From positions 29,788-93,787 of the forward strand of contig JADJUS010000015.1 in assembly GCA_016716905.1 (NCBI GenBank): a DNA stretch of 64,000 nucleotides. The letters are read 5' to 3'. A program made the translations under genes and the position numbers. Position 1 is the stretch's first letter; each line of letters opens with the position of its first letter. This stretch comes from Acidobacteriota bacterium (lineage in GTDB: Bacteria; Acidobacteriota; Vicinamibacteria; Vicinamibacterales; SCN-69-37). The notes under the pieces were generated by a model. The model saw only the letters and a list, made by a program, of their open reading frames with translations, was not told the origin of the DNA and searched no databases. This document shows positions 26,278 to 34,786 of the stretch, in pieces.

Positions 26278-26848
26278 CGTAATACTTCGTCGAGGGCATC
26301 TCTCGGAAAACGCACTGGTGGAGGTGTGGAGCACGGGCGTGCGGCCCAGCCACCTCGACCGCTGCGATATTTGCGCGGAGCGCGCGGTGGACATGAGCCG
26401 CTGGCTCGAAGATGTGCGAGACATGGGCGCGGCTGAAGCCGATGCCGTGTTCCCGGAAGAGCGCTTGGCCGCCCAGCGCAGTCAGGTCCTGCAGCGGCTG
26501 GAATCGCTGGACCGCCCGGCCAAAGTCATCAGCTTTCCCGCGCGCGCGGTGCGCCACTCGGATGCCGCCGACCGCCGAGTCAGCCCAGGCTGGCTGGCGG
26601 CTGCCGCGGCCGCCGGCCTGGCGATTGGCATCGTCAGCATCGAGTTGAGCCACTCCTTTGAAACGGACTCCGCTCCAACAACCCAGGTGGCCGACGGCGC
26701 CGCCAACGGTCAGCCCTCGGGGCTGGGAACAGTGATCGACGCGTCCATCCTCGAGGACGACCCCTATTCACGCACGCAGTTGGGTTCGCTTGAGGCGATG
26801 GACGAGATGACGCCCCGGTTGATTGACGTGGTTGCCATCAAACGCTGA
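26264..26848 (+). CDS. Zinc-type (ZAS-like) transmembrane anti-sigma factor
   Basis: The 194-residue protein has 'SHLDRCDICAERA' near residues 29-41, an H-x3-C-x2-C zinc motif typical of ZAS anti-sigma domains. One membrane helix follows at about 108-124 ('GWLAAAAAAGLAIGIVSIEL'), then a periplasmic tail. It overlaps the sigma gene. It probably sequesters that sigma at the membrane until an envelope signal releases it. Confidence 0.8.
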   Translation: MRLADVILRRGHLSENALVEVWSTGVRPSHLDRCDICAERAVDMSRWLEDVRDMGAAEADAVFPEERLAAQRSQVLQRLESLDRPAKVISFPARAVRHSDAADRRVSPGWLAAAAAAGLAIGIVSIELSHSFETDSAPTTQVADGAANGQPSGLGTVIDASILEDDPYSRTQLGSLEAMDEMTPRLIDVVAIKR

Positions 26849-26881
26849 CGCTCGGGCTTTAGGTACAATGGGCGGTCAGCC

Positions 26882-28075
26882 ATGCCGCCGATCATCTTCC
26901 GGAAGGGCCTCGATATGAAGGCCGCGGTCGCCGACCAGCTGGCCCAGGCGTATCACAGCCGCATCGTCGACGACCTTCGGTCTGCCGGCTACGTCCGGAC
27001 GCACGGCCGGCTCACCATCCACCTCGCGCGCGAATTCGGCTTTTGCTACGGCGTTGAACGAGCGGTGGACTACGCGTACCAGACGCGGAAAAAATTCCCC
27101 GACTCCCGGGTGTTCCTGACGGGCGAGATCATCCATAACCCGCATGTCAACAATCAGTTGCGGGCACAGGGCATCCGCTTCCTGACCGACCCTGGCGAAG
27201 ACCGAACGACCCTCGGCCACGACGATGTGGTCATTCTGCCGGCGTTTGGCGTGTCGGTGGACGATATGGTCCGCCTGGACCGGCAGGGGTGCACGCTGGT
27301 GGATACCACGTGCGGGTCGGTGCTGACGGTCTGGAAGAACGTGAAGCGGTATGCCCAGGACGGCTTCACCTCGATTATTCACGGCAAGCTGCACCACGAA
27401 GAGACGCGCGCCACCGCCTCGCAGGCGAGCCTGTTTCCAGACGGCCATTACCTGGTCGTGCTCGACAAAGGCGAAGCCGCCGAGGTGTGCCGTTACATTG
27501 TCGAGGGCGGCGATCGATGGGCGTTTTTGGAGCGATTTGGGCCGGCCGCGTCGCCGGGGTTCGACCCTGACCGGCACTTGCTTCGGATCGGCTGCGCCAA
27601 CCAGACAACGATGCTGATGGCCGAGTCGCTCGAGATCGGTGAGATGTTCAGGGCGGCCATGGAGGCTCGCCACGGCGCCTCCGCCGTGGACGACGTGTTC
27701 CGGTCGTTTGACACCATTTGCAGCGCCACCCAGGAGCGGCAGGACGCCGTGATTGCCTTGCTCGACGAGGCGCCCCTGGACCTGATGGTGGTGATCGGCG
27801 GCTACAACAGCAGCAATACCTGCAATTTGGCAAAGATTTGCGCCGAGCGGTGCCCCACGTTCCACATTGCCGAGGCGGACTGTCTTGTCTCGGCCACCGA
27901 GGTGCGTCACCGGCGCATCGGGGCCCCCTCCACCTCTGCGGTCGCGGAAACCGTGGCCCGAGACTGGCTGCCGGCGAATCGTCCCCTGGTGATCGGCCTG
28001 ACGGCCGGGGCCTCGACCCCGAATAATGTCGTCGGGCAGGTCGTGGCCCGGCTTGAAGCCCTGGCCGGCTCGTAA
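26882..28075 (+). CDS. ispH: 4-hydroxy-3-methylbut-2-enyl diphosphate reductase
   Basis: The 397-residue enzyme has the three Cys ligands of its iron-sulfur cluster: 'FGFCYGVERAV' (about 58), 'DTTCGSV' (about 143) and 'NTCNLAKIC' (about 313). It makes IPP and DMAPP in the last step of the MEP pathway. At about 400 residues with an extended N-terminus and the long insert before the third Cys, it resembles the cyanobacterial/plant branch, not the 310-residue proteobacterial form. Start ATG at 26882; an internal ATG at 26915 is an alternative. Confidence 0.93.
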   Translation: MPPIIFRKGLDMKAAVADQLAQAYHSRIVDDLRSAGYVRTHGRLTIHLAREFGFCYGVERAVDYAYQTRKKFPDSRVFLTGEIIHNPHVNNQLRAQGIRFLTDPGEDRTTLGHDDVVILPAFGVSVDDMVRLDRQGCTLVDTTCGSVLTVWKNVKRYAQDGFTSIIHGKLHHEETRATASQASLFPDGHYLVVLDKGEAAEVCRYIVEGGDRWAFLERFGPAASPGFDPDRHLLRIGCANQTTMLMAESLEIGEMFRAAMEARHGASAVDDVFRSFDTICSATQERQDAVIALLDEAPLDLMVVIGGYNSSNTCNLAKICAERCPTFHIAEADCLVSATEVRHRRIGAPSTSAVAETVARDWLPANRPLVIGLTAGASTPNNVVGQVVARLEALAGS

Positions 28076-28107
28076 ACGCCGGTTTTGACACAGGCGTAAG
28101 AAGAAGC

Positions 28108-28650
28108 GTGAAGATTCAGATTCCCTCCCCCCCCATTGCCCGAACGATTTGGCTCGGCGCCCTGACGCTGAGCCTGGTGGTGTTGGCGGCTGATGGACGT
28201 GTCGCCTCGTCTGCCAGGGATGAGGCCCACGGAAACCGCTGGGCGTGGTCGAGGTCGCAGCAGCCCCCCCAGGCCGCCCGTCCAGACTCGCAGCGCCCCC
28301 CGTCGCAGCCGAGGGTGCCGTGGTGGAAAGACGCGGCCGTGATCAAGGAAATCAGCCTGACACCCGAGCAGGCGGCCCGGATCGACTCAGTCTGGCGGAA
28401 GCGCGAGACCGAGATGCACGGCGTGGCCATGGAGGCCAAGAAACAGCAGGACGAACTGACGCGGCTCGTGGCAGAGCGCAAGGTGGGCGTGGACGTCATT
28501 GGCCTGCAGTTTGACCGCAACGAGGCGTTGCGATCGATGCTGGCGAAGTCACGCGCCATTGCGCTCTATCAGACGTCGCTCATCCTGACCACTGAACAGA
28601 ACAATGCCCTGAAGGCCATCGGTGAACGTAATCGACGCGAACGACGTTAG
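28108..28650 (+). CDS. Spy/CpxP-like periplasmic protein
   Basis: The 180-residue protein has an N-terminal signal segment (to about residue 35), a Pro/Gln/Ser-rich linker, and a helical region with the LTxxQ-type motif 'ISLTPEQAARIDSVWRKRE' and a second one near the end ('LILTTEQNNALKAIGERNRR'). Spy/CpxP relatives are periplasmic chaperones or metal-stress sensors. It stands just upstream of tolC and the export genes, consistent with envelope stress. Confidence 0.72.
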   Translation: MKIQIPSPPIARTIWLGALTLSLVVLAADGRVASSARDEAHGNRWAWSRSQQPPQAARPDSQRPPSQPRVPWWKDAAVIKEISLTPEQAARIDSVWRKRETEMHGVAMEAKKQQDELTRLVAERKVGVDVIGLQFDRNEALRSMLAKSRAIALYQTSLILTTEQNNALKAIGERNRRERR

Positions 28651-28712
28651 GTTTCACGACAATAAACTCTCGCAGCCGCCTGGTGATGGCGACTGCCCAG
28701 ACGGAGCAACGA

Positions 28713-30320
28713 ATGAATAAGCAGATGTCGAAAATGATGGTGTGGGCGGTGGTGGCTGCGGTGATGCCCGTGGCGGCCGTGACGGCGCAGCAGCAGGCGG
28801 CCGGTGGTGGTGTACAGGCGACCTTGGCTCAGGACCAGTATGTGGTCGGCCGCGCATTGCCACCCGATACGCCGGGGACGCAGCGAGTGGACCTGTCGCT
28901 TGAAGCGGCAATCGCCCGGGCGCTTGAAAACAACCTCGACATCGCGCGCGAAAAACTCAATCCGCAGATGCAGGACTATTCGCTGCAGGCGGCGCGTGCG
29001 GCGTTCCGGCCCACGCTGAACGGCAACCTCAGCTACAACAACGCCTCACAGCAGTCCACGTCGCAGCTCGACGGTGGCGCCCGCACCAGCACGAAGCGCA
29101 TGTCGTTTGGTTCGTCGATGAGCCAGCGCCTGCCCTGGCAGGGCGGCCAGGTGTCGTTCAACTTCAGCAACAGCCGCACGGCGACCGATAACTCGTTCAG
29201 CACGCGCAACCCGAACTTCTCGTCGAACCTGACCTTCCAGTACACGCAGCCGCTGCTGGCGGGCCGCACGATTGACAGCCAGCGAAACGCGCTCGACACG
29301 GGACAAATTCAGCGCCAGATTACCGACATCGCGCTGGTGAGCCAGATCGAAAACATCAAGAACCAGGTGCGCACGGCCTACTGGGCGCTGCGCCAGTCGA
29401 TCGAGGCCATCGAAATTCAGAAGCGGTCATTGGACCTCTCGCGCCGCAACTACGACGACAACAAAACCAAGGTGGAGGTCGGCACCGTCGCCGAAATCGA
29501 TCTGGTGCAGCTCGAGTCGCAGATTGCGACCGGTGAGCAGAACCTGCTCGCCACCGAAATCGCATGGCGCAATGCCGAAATTGCCTTCAAGCGCCTGCTC
29601 GTGAGCAGCACGGAAGATGACTTCTTCCGGGCCACCATCAATCCCACCGACCTGCCGTCGTTCGAGATGCAGTCGGTGGACATCCCGGCCGCCGTGAAGA
29701 ACGCCATTGCCCAGCGCGCCGACATCGAAACCGCGCGACAGAACCTGCGCATCACCGAGCTGAACCTCGCGCTCTCCAAGAACTCCACCAAGGGCTCGCT
29801 CGGCCTGACCGCCAGCTACGCCCTGGCGGGCGTCGGCGGCCCGCTGTTTGATCGGTCGGGCCTGGGCGGCGCGGCCGTCCTGGTTGAAGATGGCGGCTAC
29901 TTCGACGCGTTGCGGTCAATCGCCGGGATCGACACACCCACCTGGAACATCGGTCTCAACTTCAGCCAGCCGCTCGGTCTGTCGTCACAAAAAGCCAACC
30001 ACCTGCGTTCGGAACTGTCGATGGAACAGCAGAAGACGTCGATGAAGAGGACCGAACTCGACATCGAAACGGCCGTGACCCGCGCCGGCCTGGACGTGCA
30101 GAGCACCTACAAGCAGCTGCTGGCGTCGCAGAAGTCACGTGAGGCGGCCGAGCGCACACTCAACGCCGAACTCACCCGCTTCTCGGTGGGCATGTCCACG
30201 AACTTCCAGGTCATCTCGCTTCAGAACGCGCTGACGTCGGCGCGCAACAACGAGTTGACCTCGACCATTCGCTACATCAATGCCATCGCGGAGTTTGACC
30301 GCGTGCAGCGGATTCAGTAG
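28713..30320 (+). CDS. TolC-family outer-membrane channel protein
   Basis: The 535-residue protein has a signal peptide (cleaved near 'AVTAQQ') and two outer-membrane-efflux repeats rich in long alpha-helices ('QIENIKNQVRTAYWALRQSI', 'LELVQLES'-type heptads). A 'GTVAEIDLVQLESQI' segment matches the helical barrel of TolC relatives. It forms the outer-membrane duct. It is encoded first in a set with two inner-membrane pumps, so it may serve both. Start ATG 28713 after ACGGAG. Confidence 0.88.
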   Translation: MNKQMSKMMVWAVVAAVMPVAAVTAQQQAAGGGVQATLAQDQYVVGRALPPDTPGTQRVDLSLEAAIARALENNLDIAREKLNPQMQDYSLQAARAAFRPTLNGNLSYNNASQQSTSQLDGGARTSTKRMSFGSSMSQRLPWQGGQVSFNFSNSRTATDNSFSTRNPNFSSNLTFQYTQPLLAGRTIDSQRNALDTGQIQRQITDIALVSQIENIKNQVRTAYWALRQSIEAIEIQKRSLDLSRRNYDDNKTKVEVGTVAEIDLVQLESQIATGEQNLLATEIAWRNAEIAFKRLLVSSTEDDFFRATINPTDLPSFEMQSVDIPAAVKNAIAQRADIETARQNLRITELNLALSKNSTKGSLGLTASYALAGVGGPLFDRSGLGGAAVLVEDGGYFDALRSIAGIDTPTWNIGLNFSQPLGLSSQKANHLRSELSMEQQKTSMKRTELDIETAVTRAGLDVQSTYKQLLASQKSREAAERTLNAELTRFSVGMSTNFQVISLQNALTSARNNELTSTIRYINAIAEFDRVQRIQ

Positions 30321-30329
30321 TCGGTTCAC

Positions 30330-31613
30330 ATGAAAAAGATCGTCGTCGTTGCATTGCTTGTTGCCGGGTCAGCCGGTGCGTGGTACTTCACGCGGTCCCA
30401 GGGGGTGGCGGGCGCCGCCGGCTCGGGGTCTGCCACGGGTGCGCCTGGCGCCACAGGCGCCGGTGGCGGCCGCGGGAGCGGCCGGCCTGCCCTGACGGTG
30501 GATACCGCGCCAGCCATCCGGCATGAGGTGACCGAGTACGTCACCGTCGTCGGCAATCTGATCGGCAATGCGACGGTGGATATCGTGCCGCGCGTGGCCG
30601 GCCGGCTCGACTCGATCACCGCGAAACTGGGTGACCGGGTCAGCCGGGGTCAGCAAATCGCGAAGATTGAGGACCGCGAACTGCAGCAGCAGGTGAAGCA
30701 GGTCGAACAGAACGTCCTGGTCAACAACGCGACGGTCACGCAGCGTGAGAGCGACCTTCAGTTGCGCAAGACGACGCTTGACCGGCAGAAGGAATTGCTG
30801 TCGCGCGGCCTGGCGACGCGCCAGACCATTGAGGATGCCGAGGCCGCGCATAACTCGGCCGTGGCTGCGGTCGAACTCGCCAAGGCCCAGTTGGGTCAGA
30901 CGCAGGCGCGGCTTGACGAACTGAAGATCACGCTCTCAAACACCAACATCGTGTCCCCTGTGGATGGCTTCATTGGCCGCCGCAATCTGGACCAGGGCGC
31001 GTTCGCCGGTGCGAATACGGCGATCGTGTCGGTGGTGGACATCGCGACCGTGCGACTGATCTCCAACCTGGTCGAAAAGGACTTCAAGCGCGTGAACGCG
31101 GGCGTCACGGCGCTGATTGAAGTGGACGCGTTCCCGGGCGAGCAGTTCACCGGCACCGTCAGCCGTGTGGCACCGGTGTTCGACTCGGCCACGCGCACGG
31201 CGTCCATGGAAATTGAAGTGCCGAATCCCGGCTACCGGCTCAAGCCCGGCATGTTCGCGCGGGTGAAGCTCACGGTGGAAGTGCGCCCGGATGCGCTGAC
31301 CGTGCCGCGCAACGCGGTGGTGGACAGCGAAGGGCAACGCGGCGTGTTCCTCGTAGACGGCCAATCGGCAAAATTCCAGCCGGTCACCACCGGCCTGCAG
31401 GACAACGAACGCATTGAGATCCTGTCTGGTCTCACCGAGGGCACCCGGGTGATCACAACGGGCGCGCTCGCATTGCGAAGCGGCGATCGCATTACGCCGA
31501 TGAATATGCCCGGCCAGCGTGGCGGACGTTCCGGCGGCCGCACGGGCGGCGGGCCGGAAGGCAGCACTACCCCAGCGCCCGGCGCGCCTGCAGGCCGCGG
31601 GGGCGGTCTGTAA
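30330..31613 (+). CDS. RND efflux periplasmic adaptor (membrane-fusion protein)
   Basis: The 427 residues start with an uncleaved or lipid-free signal anchor ('MKKIVVVALLVAGSAGAWYF'), then a Gly/Ala-rich stretch, a lipoyl-like domain, a coiled-coil hairpin ('QLQLRKTTLDRQ'-like region), a beta-barrel ('FPGEQFTGTVSRVAPVFDSA') and a Gly/Pro-rich tail. This is the AcrA/MdtA layout. It bridges the RND pump and TolC. It lies 9 bp after tolC and 41 bp before the pump. Confidence 0.88.
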   Translation: MKKIVVVALLVAGSAGAWYFTRSQGVAGAAGSGSATGAPGATGAGGGRGSGRPALTVDTAPAIRHEVTEYVTVVGNLIGNATVDIVPRVAGRLDSITAKLGDRVSRGQQIAKIEDRELQQQVKQVEQNVLVNNATVTQRESDLQLRKTTLDRQKELLSRGLATRQTIEDAEAAHNSAVAAVELAKAQLGQTQARLDELKITLSNTNIVSPVDGFIGRRNLDQGAFAGANTAIVSVVDIATVRLISNLVEKDFKRVNAGVTALIEVDAFPGEQFTGTVSRVAPVFDSATRTASMEIEVPNPGYRLKPGMFARVKLTVEVRPDALTVPRNAVVDSEGQRGVFLVDGQSAKFQPVTTGLQDNERIEILSGLTEGTRVITTGALALRSGDRITPMNMPGQRGGRSGGRTGGGPEGSTTPAPGAPAGRGGGL

Positions 31614-31654
31614 GCTTCGGCGCCGACGCCCAGCATCACGGCAGGAGAACCAGC

Positions 31655-34600
31655 ATGAGTGTGCCCCGTTTTGCGATCCATCGGCCCGTCACCATGTTCA
31701 TGGTGTCGGCGACCATCGTCCTCCTGGGGTCGATTTCGCTGACGCGACTGCCCGTGGACCTCATGCCCGACGTCAGCTACCCCAGCCTGACGGTGCGGGT
31801 CGGGTACGGCGGCGTGGGTCCGCTTGAAATCGAAGAACTGATCATCCGGCCGCTCGAACAGTCGCTGGCGGCCGTGCCGGGCCTTGAGCAGATCAATGCG
31901 ACCGCCTCGGAGGGCAACGGCAACATCCGCCTGAACTTCGCGTGGGGCACGGACCTCAACGAGGCGGCCGACGAAGTGCGTACGCGTGTGGATCGCGTGC
32001 GCGGACGCCTGCCCGAGGACGCGGACCCTCCCACCATCTTCAAGTTCGACTCCAACTCCCAGCCCATCGTGGGCATTGGCGTGGAAGGCGATTTCGATCG
32101 CGTGACGTTGCGTGAAATGGCCGAGATCGACCTGGTCCCCCGCCTGGAGCGCGTGGAAGGCGTGGCGTCGGTCACGGTGGACGGCGGGCTTCGCCGACAA
32201 ATCCGCATCGAACTCTCCAAGGAAAAAATCACGGCGCTCGATCTGCCGGTGGACCGGGTGGTGCAGACCATCCGCACCGAGAACCAGAACGTGCCGCTCG
32301 GCGAAGTCACGGAAGGCGACACCACCTTCCTGCTGCGCAGCCAGAGCCAGTTTGAGTCGATCGACCAGATCAAGGACCTGATTGTCTTCACGCGCGGCGG
32401 CGTGCCCATCTACCTGCGCGACGTGGCCGAGGTGCGCGACACCACCGAGGACCTGCGGTCGTTCACGCGCATCAACGGCAAGCCGGGGATTCGCCTGCGC
32501 GTGACCAAGCAGTCGGGCAAAAACACCGTGGCGATTGCCGAAGAGGTGCGCGCGGAAGTGGCGCGCATCAATCGCGAAGTGCAGGGCCTGCACCTGACCG
32601 TGCTTGAAGATCAGTCGACGTTCATCGAGCAGGCGATCGCCGGCGTCCAGGAAGCGGGCATCCTCGGTGCCATTCTGGTGGTCATCGTCATCTTCTCGTT
32701 CCTGCGGAACCTGCGGTCGACGTTCATCATCTGCACGTCGATTCCCATTTCCATTGTCGGCACATTCGCGCTGCTCGACTTCTCCGGCTTCACGCTCAAC
32801 ACGATGACGTTCGGCGGTCTGGCGCTTGGCGTCGGCATGATCGTGGACGCGTCCATCGTGGTGCTCGAGAACACCTTCCGCCACATGGAAGAACACGGCA
32901 AGACCCGGATGCAGGCCGCGATTGACGGCAGCGAAGAGGTCTGGTCGGCCATCCTGGCGTCCACGCTCACCCACGTCGCCGTCTTCGTGCCGCTGCTCTT
33001 CCTCACGGGCGTGTCGAGCATTCTCTTCACGCAGCTCGCCATCGTGGTGATGTTCTCGCTGGGGATGTCGCTGTTTGTCGCCGTCACGATTGTGCCGGTC
33101 CTGTGCTCGCGCCTCCTCGTGCTGCCGACGCCGGTGGCCGAACGGCGCGGGGTGAGCGGCACGCTTTTCACCTTCAGCGAACGCGCGCTCGACGGCCTGG
33201 ACAATACCTATCGCCGAGTCCTGCACGTCTGCCTGCAGCACCGGCCAACGGTGCTCATGGTCGCGACGGGTCTGACGGTGGCCGCCATGGTGATCCTGCC
33301 GACCATTCCCGCCGAACTGATGCCCCAGAGTGATGAGGGCGAGGTTTCGGTGAACGCGCGACTCGCGGTGGGCAGCCGGATCGAGCGGAGCGAAGCCGTC
33401 ATCCTGCAACTTGAGGATCTGATCAAAACCAACGTGCCGGAGGCCGTCACGGTGGTGTCGTCAGCGGGCGGTGGCGGCGGGTTCGGCATGGGGGGCAGTG
33501 CCTCGGTCACCATCAAGCTGACGAAGAAGGACGAGCGGACGCGTTCGAGCGAGCAGATCGCCACCGACTTGCGCCGTGTGCTGGTCGGCTTGCCGGGCGT
33601 GAGCATCACGACGCGCGCGTCGGGCGGTAACCAGTCGCTCAACCGTGTGCTCGGCGACCTCAACTCGTCGAGCCGGCTTGCCGTGGAAATTCGCGGATTC
33701 TCGCTCGAGGAGTCCAACGCGGTCTCGCAGGATGTGCTCGCGTTGCTCCAGACCACGGAAGGCGTGGCGAGTCCGCAGATTGGACGCCAGGAGGGCCGGC
33801 CCGAACTCGCGATTCGCGTCGATCGTCCCAAAGCCGCGCTGCTGGGTCTCTCGGTGACCAACGTCGCCAACGCCATCCGCACCAACATGGCCGGCACCCA
33901 GGCGGCAGTCTTCCGTGAGCGCGGCAAGGAATTCCCCATCATTGTGCGGCTTCGCCCCGAGGACCGGGAACGGGCCGAATCCGTCAGCGATGTGCTCATC
34001 AGCACGCCCACCGGCCAGGTGCTGCCGGCCAAGAACCTGCTGGCCGTGGACACCCAGCGCGGTCCCACCCAGATTGAACGCAAGAACCAGGAGCGCATTG
34101 CGAGGGTGAATGCCGAGCTCGACGCGGGCGTGGCCATCGGCGATGCCGTCAAGGCGGTCAGGGCCCGGATCCCGGAGCTGAATATCCCCCAGGGTTTCAC
34201 GGTGGGGTTTGGCGCCGAGGTCGAGGCCCAGGGCACGGCCTTCCAGCAGCTGCAGATTCTGCTCCTGCTGGCGGTTCTGCTGGTTTACGCCGTCATGGCG
34301 TCGCAGTACGAATCCCTCAAGGATCCGTTCATTGTCATGTTCTCGGTGCCGGTGGCGCTCATCGGCATTGTGGCTGCGTTGAAACTGACGTCAACATCCT
34401 TCAGTCTGCAGGCGTATATCGGGGTAATCATGCTCGCCGGCATCGTCGTCAGCAACGCGATTCTCCTGGTGGATTACACCAACATCCTGCGCAAGCGAGA
34501 CGGCAAATCGTTGCGCGACGCGGTGGAAGAGGCCGGGCGCACCCGTCTGCGGCCCATCCTGATGACGACATTAACGACCACGCTCGGTCTGGTGCCCATG

Positions 34601-34780
34601 GCGCTGGCGCTGGGTGAAGGCGGCGAATTGCAGGCGCCGCTGGCGCGCGTGGTAATCGGCGGCCTCACCGCCTCGACACTGGTGACCCTGGTCCTGGTGC
34701 CGACGGTGTACACGCTGTTTGAAGAAGGTTTTGCTGGCTTGCGCCGAGGGGCGGCGCATTCGACTCCTGAACAGGCCTAA
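31655..34780 (+). CDS. RND-family efflux pump, AcrB/MdtB-like
   Basis: The 1041-residue protein has 12 membrane helices in two halves, each with a large periplasmic loop. The proton-relay helix reads 'GVGMIVDASIVVLEN', keeping one of the two acidic residues of AcrB; the partner position is Ala. The C-terminal half has 'IVVSNAILLVDY' and ends at 'TLFEEGFAGLRRG'. RND pumps export drugs, metals or lipophiles using proton-motive force; the substrate is not deducible. It stands upstream of a MacA-like adaptor. Confidence 0.9.
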   Translation: MSVPRFAIHRPVTMFMVSATIVLLGSISLTRLPVDLMPDVSYPSLTVRVGYGGVGPLEIEELIIRPLEQSLAAVPGLEQINATASEGNGNIRLNFAWGTDLNEAADEVRTRVDRVRGRLPEDADPPTIFKFDSNSQPIVGIGVEGDFDRVTLREMAEIDLVPRLERVEGVASVTVDGGLRRQIRIELSKEKITALDLPVDRVVQTIRTENQNVPLGEVTEGDTTFLLRSQSQFESIDQIKDLIVFTRGGVPIYLRDVAEVRDTTEDLRSFTRINGKPGIRLRVTKQSGKNTVAIAEEVRAEVARINREVQGLHLTVLEDQSTFIEQAIAGVQEAGILGAILVVIVIFSFLRNLRSTFIICTSIPISIVGTFALLDFSGFTLNTMTFGGLALGVGMIVDASIVVLENTFRHMEEHGKTRMQAAIDGSEEVWSAILASTLTHVAVFVPLLFLTGVSSILFTQLAIVVMFSLGMSLFVAVTIVPVLCSRLLVLPTPVAERRGVSGTLFTFSERALDGLDNTYRRVLHVCLQHRPTVLMVATGLTVAAMVILPTIPAELMPQSDEGEVSVNARLAVGSRIERSEAVILQLEDLIKTNVPEAVTVVSSAGGGGGFGMGGSASVTIKLTKKDERTRSSEQIATDLRRVLVGLPGVSITTRASGGNQSLNRVLGDLNSSSRLAVEIRGFSLEESNAVSQDVLALLQTTEGVASPQIGRQEGRPELAIRVDRPKAALLGLSVTNVANAIRTNMAGTQAAVFRERGKEFPIIVRLRPEDRERAESVSDVLISTPTGQVLPAKNLLAVDTQRGPTQIERKNQERIARVNAELDAGVAIGDAVKAVRARIPELNIPQGFTVGFGAEVEAQGTAFQQLQILLLLAVLLVYAVMASQYESLKDPFIVMFSVPVALIGIVAALKLTSTSFSLQAYIGVIMLAGIVVSNAILLVDYTNILRKRDGKSLRDAVEEAGRTRLRPILMTTLTTTLGLVPMALALGEGGELQAPLARVVIGGLTASTLVTLVLVPTVYTLFEEGFAGLRRGAAHSTPEQA

Positions 34781-34786
34781 ACGACT

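Noticed and set aside
31232..33409. A 725-codon open frame on the minus strand opposite the RND adaptor and pump
   Set aside because: It is the antisense shadow of high-GC coding sequence; its translation is His/Arg/Asp-rich without domains, and the plus-strand genes have clear motifs.
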